Below, in pieces: positions 56,577 to 64,000 of a stretch of DNA of 64,000 nt. Numbering within the stretch: the first letter of the stretch is position 1; each line of letters starts with the position of its first letter. This DNA comes from Pseudomonadota bacterium (GTDB lineage: Bacteria; Pseudomonadota; Gammaproteobacteria; Burkholderiales; Rhodocyclaceae): assembly GCA_029780075.1 (NCBI GenBank), contig JAKOZI010000085.1:1-64000 (forward strand), in the 5' to 3' direction. The notes beneath the pieces were generated by a model, which saw nothing but the letters and a program-made list of their open reading frames with translations, was not told where the DNA came from and made no database searches. A program made the position numbers and the translations under genes.

Positions 56577-57454
56577 AAAGGACACTTCTGCTCATCGGCA
56601 CCAACCTGGCAATCATGCTGGTGCTGGGTCTTGTCACCACCTTGACCGGTGCCCACAGGTTCTTCTCCGGCGCCGGGCTTGACCTCGGCAAGCTGCTGTT
56701 CTTTGCATTGATCATGGGTTTCGGTGGCGCCTTTATCTCGCTATGGATGTCGAAGACCCTCGCCAAGTGGAGCACCGGAGCGCAGGTGATCGAATCGCCG
56801 GGCAACTCCACGGAGTACTGGCTGTTCGAGACGGTGCGCCGATTCTCCGAGCAGGCGGGTCTGCCGATGCCCGAGGTGGCGATCTACGAGGGCGAGCCGA
56901 ATGCCTTCGCGACGGGCGCTACCCGCAATCGTTCGCTGGTCGCCGTCTCTACCGGCCTGCTGCAGAACATGACGCGCGCCGAAGCGGAAGCGGTGATCGC
57001 CCACGAGGTGGCGCACATCGCCAATGGCGACATGGTGACCTTGACATTGATCCAGGGGGTGGTGAACACCTTTGTCGTGTTCATCGCCCGCGTCGTCGGC
57101 TGGCTGGTGGATTCGGCGCTGCGCAAGGGAGATGCCGAGTCGTCGGGGCCGGGCATCGGCTACACGATCACGGTGGTGGTGTGCGACATCGTTTTCGGCA
57201 TCCTGGCCAGCATCATCGTCATGTACTTCTCGCGCAGCCGCGAGTTTCGCGCCGATGCCGGAGCCGCGAAGCTCCTGGGCACGCCGCGGCCGATGGTGGA
57301 TGCGCTACGTCGCCTCGGCGGCATGGAAGCCGGCGAACTGCCGCAGAATGTGGCGTCCGCCGGCATCAATGGCCGGCCGGGCTGGATGGCCCTGTTTTCC
57401 AGCCATCCGCCGATCGAAGAGCGCATCGCGGCGCTGGAGGGCGGCCGTCGTTGA
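56573..57454 (+). CDS. htpX: Protease HtpX
   Basis: [21 protein letters not shown]...[31 protein letters not shown]...[15 protein letters not shown]. Confidence 0.97.
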   Translation: MKRTLLLIGTNLAIMLVLGLVTTLTGAHRFFSGAGLDLGKLLFFALIMGFGGAFISLWMSKTLAKWSTGAQVIESPGNSTEYWLFETVRRFSEQAGLPMPEVAIYEGEPNAFATGATRNRSLVAVSTGLLQNMTRAEAEAVIAHEVAHIANGDMVTLTLIQGVVNTFVVFIARVVGWLVDSALRKGDAESSGPGIGYTITVVVCDIVFGILASIIVMYFSRSREFRADAGAAKLLGTPRPMVDALRRLGGMEAGELPQNVASAGINGRPGWMALFSSHPPIEERIAALEGGRR

Positions 57455-57582
57455 AACCGGCTGTTTGCCCGGCACGCGGGTTGGTCAAACGCGAAATGCC
57501 GGATCGTACGATACACTGACCGCCTGTCCGCCAGGGGCGCGGTCAGTTCTCGCGCCTCCGCGCGGCAGCGGTCAGTCTCAGC

Positions 57583-58494
57583 CTAATTTGCGGCCACCGG
57601 CTCGCCACCGAGTGCGACCAGCAGATCGTCGAGCAGCTGCGCTACTTCTCCGGTCATCAATGTGAAGTCGATATCGAAGCGCTCGTCTTCGTTCTCCCCC
57701 TGGCCGTCCGCCTGCTCCTTGAGGATGTCCAGGAAGGCGAGGCGCTTGATCTGCAGGAGATCGTTGAGGACGAAGGAAATGCGGTTGTTCCAGGTCATTG
57801 CCAAGCGAGTGACGATCTTGCCGGTGGCGATGTGCTGGCGGATCTCCTCGCCATCGAGCGTGTGATTGACGTAGCGCACGGTCGCTTTTTCCGTCGAGCG
57901 CAGTTCCAGGTCCTGGTCGAGAGTGAAACCGGCCGGCGCTTCGCCGCTGGCCACCCAGCCGGTCATCGCCGCCGAAGGCGATTGTATGACCTTGAGCACC
58001 CTGGCCGGCAAACCGTCGACCGACTTCTGCAGTTGTTCGAGAAATTCTTCGGCTTTTGCCGGCGAGGCGGAATCGATCACCAGCCAGCCGTTGAGCGGGT
58101 CAATCCAGCCGAAGGTGCTGCGGCTACGGATGAAGGCGCGCGGCAGCAGTTCGAGAGTCATCGCCTCCTGGATCTCGCGCATCTCGCGGCGCCCGATGCG
58201 CCGGCCTTCAGCTTCTTCGATCTCCTTCGCCTTGTCACTGGCGAAACGCTTGACGATCGACGCCGGAAGGAGCTTTTCCTCGGCACCGAGGGCGAGCAGC
58301 CACTGCTGGTTGACGCTGTGAATCAGCGTACCGCCGGCACGTGGCGGAACCCAGCCGATACTCTTCGGATCGGTGGCATGACATCCTTGCAGGGTCAGTT
58401 TGGCGAGTTGCTCTTCAAGCAGTGCGGTGTCGGTCGCCCAGTTCCTGGGCAGGCGGTAGAGATGAAGATTCTTGAACCACATAATCGGACCCAA
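57583..58494 (-). CDS. rdgC: Recombination-associated protein RdgC
   Basis: MWFKNLHLYRLPRNWATDTALLEEQLAKLTLQGC...GWVPPR...LLLALGAEEKLLPASIV... Confidence 0.95.
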   Translation of the reverse strand: MGPIMWFKNLHLYRLPRNWATDTALLEEQLAKLTLQGCHATDPKSIGWVPPRAGGTLIHSVNQQWLLALGAEEKLLPASIVKRFASDKAKEIEEAEGRRIGRREMREIQEAMTLELLPRAFIRSRSTFGWIDPLNGWLVIDSASPAKAEEFLEQLQKSVDGLPARVLKVIQSPSAAMTGWVASGEAPAGFTLDQDLELRSTEKATVRYVNHTLDGEEIRQHIATGKIVTRLAMTWNNRISFVLNDLLQIKRLAFLDILKEQADGQGENEDERFDIDFTLMTGEVAQLLDDLLVALGGEPVAAN

Positions 58495-58644
58495 AAAAGT
58501 CGAGGATTATAGGCCGGAAAGGGGGCGACCATCGGGTTGATCCCGAACCTGCCGTCGGCAACCTGGCCGCAGGCTGCGCCGATATTCGCCGCTGCGGGCC
58601 TGGCCTGGCTGAACGTTCACAACGGGCCGGCAGGGGTTGCGGTA

Positions 58645-59733
58645 TCACGGGACCATGGCCAGAAAGACAAATACGGCGAACACCACCAGGTGAACGGCAC
58701 CCTGAAGAATTGTCGCGCGTCCTCCGGACAGTGTCGTCGAGGTCAGCAACAGCGTCAGTGCCAGCAGGGCCACTTCCTTGGGAGGCAGTCCCAGGTCCAG
58801 CGGCAGACCGAGCAGGATGGATGTCGCGGCCACGGCAGGAATCGTCAGACCGATGGTGGCGAGCGCCGAGCCCAGCGCCAGGTTGAAGCTGGTCTGCATC
58901 CGGTCGCTGCGCGCCGCGTGCACGGCTGCCATCGTCTCGGGCAGCAACACCATCAGCGCGATGGCGATACCCACCACGGCATGCGGCATGCCCGCGCCAA
59001 CGACCGCGGCCTCGATGCCGGGTGCGAGCACCTTGGCGAGGCCGACCACCGCGACGAGAGCAACGAGCAGCAGCACCAGGCTGATCAATGCGGTTGCCGC
59101 CGAGGGTGGGGCTGCGTGCGCGTCTTCGGATTGGTCGTTCACAGGCAGGAAGTAGTCTCGATGCCGAACCGTCTGGACGAAAACGAACACGCCCCAGAGC
59201 ACGAAGGAAACGACGCCGGCGAAGGCAAGTTGCGGTGCTGAAAAAGTCGGACCCGCCGTGGACGAGGTGTAGGTGGGAAGAACCAGGGTAAGGGTGGTGA
59301 GGGTGGCCAGTACCGCCAGAGCGGGGGTGGTGCCCTCGACGCGAAAGCCGATGGTCCGATGCCGGATACTACCCATCAGCAGACAAAGACCGATGACGCC
59401 GTTGCAGACGATCATCACCGTGGCGTATACGGTGTCGCGTGCCAGAGTACTGGAAACGTTGCCACCAGCCCGCATCAACGAGACGATCAACGACACTTCG
59501 ATGACGGTTACCGCCAAAGCGAGAACGAGCGTTCCGAACGGTTCGCCAAGTCGGTGCGCAATCACTTCGGCGTGATGAACTGCGACCAGCACCGACGCAA
59601 TCAAGGTGGAACCGGCAATGGCAGACAGGAACCATCCGGGAGCGAGCCCCCAGATCGCGGCGAGCAGGATGCAGGCCAGAACCGGTACAGCAATACTCCA
59701 GACAGGCACACTGGCAAACCGTCGACGGGTCAT
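58645..59733 (-). CDS. Calcium/proton antiporter (ChaA-like)
   Basis: AVHHAEVIAHRLGEPFGTLVLALAVTVIEVSLIVSLM...LPETMAAVHAARSDRMQTSFNLALGSALATIGLTIP. Confidence 0.92.
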   Translation of the reverse strand: MTRRRFASVPVWSIAVPVLACILLAAIWGLAPGWFLSAIAGSTLIASVLVAVHHAEVIAHRLGEPFGTLVLALAVTVIEVSLIVSLMRAGGNVSSTLARDTVYATVMIVCNGVIGLCLLMGSIRHRTIGFRVEGTTPALAVLATLTTLTLVLPTYTSSTAGPTFSAPQLAFAGVVSFVLWGVFVFVQTVRHRDYFLPVNDQSEDAHAAPPSAATALISLVLLLVALVAVVGLAKVLAPGIEAAVVGAGMPHAVVGIAIALMVLLPETMAAVHAARSDRMQTSFNLALGSALATIGLTIPAVAATSILLGLPLDLGLPPKEVALLALTLLLTSTTLSGGRATILQGAVHLVVFAVFVFLAMVP

Positions 59734-59944
59734 GGGAGGCAGCCTCAGGTTGATGAAGAGCGCGCTTCAGCGCGGCGGCTCGCAGCGAAGTTTAATGTGA
59801 AAGTCGCGCCAGCGACTCACGAACCTCCCATCGCCTGTTTGCGGGAGAGCAACCGCAGGACGGTGCGGAAGAGCGATCGACGAGTGCAGGAGCGCAAACA
59901 GCCACAGACAGGAAACCGGCTTCGACGCCTCGCACATTCCGCCG

Positions 59945-60883
59945 TCACTGCGCCGCTGCCTTGCGAAAGACGTAAAACAGATTGCGCTCACTGACCAGGT
60001 ACAGGTTGCCGGCCTCGTCGAGGGCCACGCCTTCGGCCTGCGGAATAGTGTGGTCAAGGCCGTTCAGACCGCGTAGCAAGGCGATGAAATTGCGTGGATC
60101 GTAGTGCTCTCCCAACTCGACCAGCAGGTGCGACTCCTGCGACAGCGCGACGATATGGCCACTGCGCGGGTCGACGGTGAGCGCCGCGAGATCGGTCATG
60201 TGATCGCCCAGATCGACAAGCGCGTGCAGCTCTCCGCTTGCCCGGCAGCCATCCGAAGCCAGGCCATAGACCATCACCGGATGTTTCTCCTTGCCCAACA
60301 GCAGGCGCCGATGACGCTTGTCCCAGGCAAGCCCCTCGAAACCTTTGTTCGGGGGATCCGGATGGCCGAGTTCGATCTGCTGGACGAACTCTTCCCGGCG
60401 CAACTCCTTCGTCTCGGCAGCGATGCGGAAGAACGACAGCCGGTCCTGACGTTCGTCGGTGATTGCCATGCAGTCGCCTTCCAGTACCGCCACACCTTCC
60501 AGATTCGACGCGCCGTTCACCGGCATGCGACGCAGAATTTCTCCCGCTGTGGAGATCTCGATCAACAGCGGCGTCTTGCCACTGACCGCAAAAAGGGTGC
60601 CACTTGCCGGGTTGTAGGCCAGGTCGGAGAGTTCCTCGCTCTCGAGTCCGGGGAGTGCGACCTGCAGGACCGCACGGTAGCCCGGCAACCACAGGCTCGC
60701 GGCACGCTCTGCGGGCGCGCTGCGCAACTCCTGGAACCAGAGCAGAGCGCGCGCATCCAGGCGCAGGCCATGCAGGGTGCCGGCAAGCAGGGCCGCAAGA
60801 GCGACCAGGCTCCAGAGACGAACGGCTCTCGACATGCGCACAAAAACAATCGGGCGTTTTTTCATCGCCGTGATCCTCTGCAA
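59945..60883 (-). CDS. SdiA-regulated domain-containing protein
   Basis: EELSDLAYNPASGTLFAVSGKTPLLIEISTAGEILRRMPVNGASNLEGVAVLEGDCMAITDERQDRLSFF...FEGLAWDKRHRRLLLGKEK. Confidence 0.88.
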   Translation of the reverse strand: MQRITAMKKRPIVFVRMSRAVRLWSLVALAALLAGTLHGLRLDARALLWFQELRSAPAERAASLWLPGYRAVLQVALPGLESEELSDLAYNPASGTLFAVSGKTPLLIEISTAGEILRRMPVNGASNLEGVAVLEGDCMAITDERQDRLSFFRIAAETKELRREEFVQQIELGHPDPPNKGFEGLAWDKRHRRLLLGKEKHPVMVYGLASDGCRASGELHALVDLGDHMTDLAALTVDPRSGHIVALSQESHLLVELGEHYDPRNFIALLRGLNGLDHTIPQAEGVALDEAGNLYLVSERNLFYVFRKAAAQ

Positions 60884-61130
60884 ACCCGGTCTGACTTCTG
60901 GTCACGGTTCGAGCACAAAAGAAGAGAGTAGAACCGATTTTTTCCGGATTTGAAAGATGACGCGATACCGGCCAGTCCTTTGGCGGCATCCGCCGGCATC
61001 GACGCCTGATCCGGTCGCGACGCGGAGATGATGACGCACGGTTGTCGCCGACTTCCGTCGTACCGGCAAGCAGGCGTCCTTTGAGTGTGGGACAATTCGC
61101 GCCTCACCATTCAATTCTGCGGGCTGACCC

Positions 61131-62159
61131 ATGAAGATTGCCGGCTGGAAATGCTGCTCCGCGTTGATTGCCGTCCTGGCGCTGGCCCCACTGACGGCGC
61201 ACGCCGGCAAGACCCTGGATTCGGTCCGCCAGCAGGGCCGCGTCGCCTGCGGGGTGAGCACCGGCCTTGCCGGGTTTTCCGGGGTGGACAGCAAAGGAAA
61301 CTGGAGCGGGCTCGATACCGACATCTGCCGCAGCATCGCGGCGGCGGTGCTGGGAGACCCGGGCAAGGTGAAATGGCTGCCGCTCAATTCACAGCAGCGC
61401 TTCACCGCCCTGCAGGCGGGTGAGGTGGATGTGCTGTCGCGCAACACCACCTGGACCCTGACCCGCGACGCCTCGATGGGCCTGCATTTCACCGCCATCA
61501 CATACTACGATGGCCAGGGGTTCATGGTCCCGAAGCAGTCGAAAGCGAGCAGCGTCAAGCAGCTCAGGAACGCCGAAATCTGCGTCCAGTCCGGCACCAC
61601 CACCGAAAAGAACCTGAACGACTACTTCCGCGCGCAGGGGGCGAAGGTCAGGCCGGTGGTTTTCGAGAGCTTCGAAGCCTCCCTCAAGGCGTTCTTCTCC
61701 GGGCGTTGCCAGGCCTATACGACCGATGTGTCCAGCCTGGTGTCGATCCGCGACAAGGAGGCGCCGAAACCCGGCGACTATGTGATCCTGCCCGAAGTGA
61801 TCTCCAAGGAACCCCTGGGCCCGGCAGTGCGGCGCGGCGACGACGAGTGGTTCGCGATCGTCAAGTGGCTGGTCTTCGCGCTCATCGAAGCCGAGGAACT
61901 GGGAATCACGCAAGCCAACGCCGACAGTTTGCGCAACAGTCCCAACCCCGCCGTGCAGCGGCTGCTCGGTAGCGGCGACGATAGCGGCCGCCTGCTCGGC
62001 CTTGATCGCGAGTGGGCGCTGCGGGCGATCAAGGCGGTGGGCAACTACGGCGAAATTTTCGAGCGCAATCTCGGATCCGGTTCGTCGCTCAAGCTGCCGC
62101 GTGGGTCGAATGCGCTGTGGACCAAGGGTGGCCTGATGTATGCGCCGCCCGTTCGCTGA
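61131..62159 (+). CDS. Amino-acid ABC transporter substrate-binding protein (AapJ-like)
   Basis: KTLDSVRQQGRVACGVSTGLAGFSGVDSKGNWSGLDTDICRSIAAAVLGDPGKVKWLPLNSQQRFTALQAGEVDVLSRNTTWTLTRDASMG. Confidence 0.93.
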   Translation: MKIAGWKCCSALIAVLALAPLTAHAGKTLDSVRQQGRVACGVSTGLAGFSGVDSKGNWSGLDTDICRSIAAAVLGDPGKVKWLPLNSQQRFTALQAGEVDVLSRNTTWTLTRDASMGLHFTAITYYDGQGFMVPKQSKASSVKQLRNAEICVQSGTTTEKNLNDYFRAQGAKVRPVVFESFEASLKAFFSGRCQAYTTDVSSLVSIRDKEAPKPGDYVILPEVISKEPLGPAVRRGDDEWFAIVKWLVFALIEAEELGITQANADSLRNSPNPAVQRLLGSGDDSGRLLGLDREWALRAIKAVGNYGEIFERNLGSGSSLKLPRGSNALWTKGGLMYAPPVR

Positions 62160-63111
62160 GTTTCGGCGCCACGTTTCATCGCGCGCTTTCTTCTATCAGC
62201 TACTGGTCGCCGGGCTGGCGCTGGCCCTCGTCTGGCTGTTGGTCGAGCAGACCGGCGCCGAACTGCGGACGCGCGGCATACGCAGCGGTTTTGCCTTTCT
62301 CTTCGAGCCGGCCGGCTTCTCGATCGGCGAGAGCGTGCTCGACTTCGACGCCGCGCAACCGTATTGGCGTGCCTTTCTCGTCGGCGTACTCAACACCCTG
62401 CGGGTGGCGCTGGCGGCCATCGTCCTGGCGACCGTCCTGGGCCTGTGCCTCGGCGCCTGCAGCCTGACCAGGAATGTCCTGCTGCGCGGACTGTGCCGAG
62501 CCTACGTCGAAGTCTTCCGCAACATCCCCTTGCTGCTGCAACTGCTCACCTGGTATTTCCTGCTGGCCGAGAAACTGCCAGCGGCGGACGCTGCGCTGAA
62601 CCCGCTGCCGGGGGTTTTCCTGAGCAAGAGCGGGCTCGCCTTTCCCTGGGGTGGGGAAGTGCCGGCCGCGGGTGATTTCGGCATCGCCGGCGGTGGCGCC
62701 GTGACGCCGGAGTTTCTTGCCCTGCTGCTCGGCCTGAGTTGCTATGGCGCGGCCTACCTGGCTGAAATTGTCCGTGCCGGCATCCTTTCGGTGCCGCGCG
62801 GCCAGGTCGATGCGGCCGCAGCACTCGGCATGACGCCGATACAGCGCCTGCGCGCGGTGGTCCTGCCGCAGGCCCTGCGTCTGATGATTCCACCGGCGAC
62901 CAACCAGTTTCTCAACCTGACCAAGAACTCCTCGCTCGCCGTCGCCGTGGGTTATCCAGACCTGGTATCGATTGCCAATACCAGCCTCAACCAGACCGGG
63001 CAGGCCATCGAGTGCATCAGCATCCTGATGGCGGTCTATCTCGCATTGTCGCTGCTGACCGCCGCGGCGACCGGCTGGTATAACCGGTGGCAGTTGCGCA
63101 GGGGACACTGA
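62140..63111 (+). CDS. Amino-acid ABC transporter permease (AapQ-like)
   Basis: AYVEVFRNIPLLLQLLTWYFL...AAYLAEIVRAGILSVPRGQVDAAAALGMTPIQRLRAVVLPQALRLMIPPATNQFLNLTKNSSLA. Confidence 0.94.
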   Translation: MRRPFAEFRRHVSSRAFFYQLLVAGLALALVWLLVEQTGAELRTRGIRSGFAFLFEPAGFSIGESVLDFDAAQPYWRAFLVGVLNTLRVALAAIVLATVLGLCLGACSLTRNVLLRGLCRAYVEVFRNIPLLLQLLTWYFLLAEKLPAADAALNPLPGVFLSKSGLAFPWGGEVPAAGDFGIAGGGAVTPEFLALLLGLSCYGAAYLAEIVRAGILSVPRGQVDAAAALGMTPIQRLRAVVLPQALRLMIPPATNQFLNLTKNSSLAVAVGYPDLVSIANTSLNQTGQAIECISILMAVYLALSLLTAAATGWYNRWQLRRGH

Positions 63112-64000
63112 TGGCCGGTCGGCGATCAGCGCTCGCGGTGATCAGCCGCCAGTTTCGGCCACTTCTTGATGGCTGGGGTAACGCGCTGGCGACGCTGGGT
63201 ATTCTCGTTACCGCCTGCGTGCTGCTCCCGGGCGTCTTCGAGTGGAGTGTTCTGCGTGCCGACTGGCAGCCGGATGCGGAGCGTTGCCGTGCGTTGCAGG
63301 GAACCGGCGCCTGCTGGGGGGTAATCGTCGAGAAATATCCGCTGATCCTCTTCGGGCGCTATCCTTTCGACCAGCACTGGCGGCCGGCGCTGGCCTGCGG
63401 ATTCTTGCTCGCTGCGCTGTGGCTGGCCGGCAGTGGTCAGCTGCGGGTTCGTCCGGCGCTGGTCTTGCTGAGCGCGGCGCTGCTCGGTTTTCTTGCCCTG
63501 CTGCACGGCGGCAGACTCGGATTGCCGATCGTCGACAGCCAGCTCTGGGGCGGCCTGCCGCTGACCTTGCTGCTGGCCATCGGCGGCATGGCCGGCGCCT
63601 TGCCTCTGGGAATCCTGCTGGCCCTCGGCCGGTGCTCAAAGTTGCCGCTGCTGCGTAGCTGCTGTGCCTTTTATATCGAACTGGTCCGCGGCGTGCCGCT
63701 GATCTCGGTGCTGTTCGTGGCGGCCTTCCTCTTCCCACTGTTCCTGCCCGACAGGGCGGGCGGCAGCGCCTTGTGGCGGGTGTTGCCGGCGATCGTCGGC
63801 TTTGCTGCCGCCTACCTCGCCGAAGTGGTGCGTGGCGGACTGCAGTCGGTGCCGGCGGGGCAGGGCAATGCCGCTGCGGCCCTGGGCTTGAGCCCCTGGC
63901 AGTGTCTGCGTCATGTGATCCTGCCGCAAGCCTTGCGGGCTGCCCTGCCGGCGCTGGTGAACACCTTTATCGGCCTGTTCAAGGACGTCTCGCTGGTGAC
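63111..64000 (+). CDS. Amino-acid ABC transporter permease (AapM-like), partial at window end
   Basis: ATG 63111: MAGRRSALAVISRQFRPLLDGWGNALATLG...AFYIELVRGVPLISVLFVAAFLFPLFLP...AAYLAEVVRGGLQSVPAGQGNAAAALGLSPWQCLRHVILPQALRAALPALVNTFIGLFKDVSLV; runs off the end. Confidence 0.92.
   Translation, partial: MAGRRSALAVISRQFRPLLDGWGNALATLGILVTACVLLPGVFEWSVLRADWQPDAERCRALQGTGACWGVIVEKYPLILFGRYPFDQHWRPALACGFLLAALWLAGSGQLRVRPALVLLSAALLGFLALLHGGRLGLPIVDSQLWGGLPLTLLLAIGGMAGALPLGILLALGRCSKLPLLRSCCAFYIELVRGVPLISVLFVAAFLFPLFLPDRAGGSALWRVLPAIVGFAAAYLAEVVRGGLQSVPAGQGNAAAALGLSPWQCLRHVILPQALRAALPALVNTFIGLFKDVSLV

Noticed and set aside
55044-57454. nhaR-HPF-htpX block
   Set aside because: Recognisable housekeeping families and nothing anomalous noted; listed as features only.
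61131-64000. Amino-acid ABC transporter genes
   Set aside because: Standard aapJQM-type order; nothing unusual in the visible part.

Overview
64 kb of GC-rich, densely coding proteobacterial chromosome, probably beta-proteobacterial (Rhodocyclales/Accumulibacter-like); that placement is inferred from gene content only. Left part (1-26 kb): MocR-type regulator; a discoidin/glycosidase-like secreted protein next to a GH18-NodB-GT2 triple-domain polysaccharide enzyme; AbiEi-like orphan; DMT and MarC membrane proteins; a large PAS histidine kinase; an orphan HlyD adaptor; an NDH-SelD fusion whose SelD half has lost most catalytic residues; a histidine kinase/sigma-54 response-regulator pair followed by a sigma-54-type promoter, PiT phosphate transporter, DUF47 and CYTH-CHAD protein. 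Middle (26-54 kb): a defence/mobile island with a decayed RAYT transposase abutting a Wadjet-like jetBCD operon lacking jetA; a bufferin (DUF2282/DUF692/DUF2063/DoxX) operon bracketed by two diverged copies of the jetD 3' end plus a convergent XRE-gene tail; truncated TusA, XRE and IS91 pieces; a wHTH-MNT/HEPN pair; a PBP1; and a minus-strand type III R-M-like cluster (Res, DUF1016, Mod, AIPR, mod remnant, DUF4411, XRE-ImmA/IrrE, SNF2 helicase). Right part (54-64 kb): ordinary housekeeping genes (Tim44-like, NhaR, HPF, HtpX, RdgC, Ca/H antiporter, SdiA-regulated protein, amino-acid ABC transporter). No tRNA, rRNA or CRISPR array was recognised. All family calls are by reading motifs; no database search was run.
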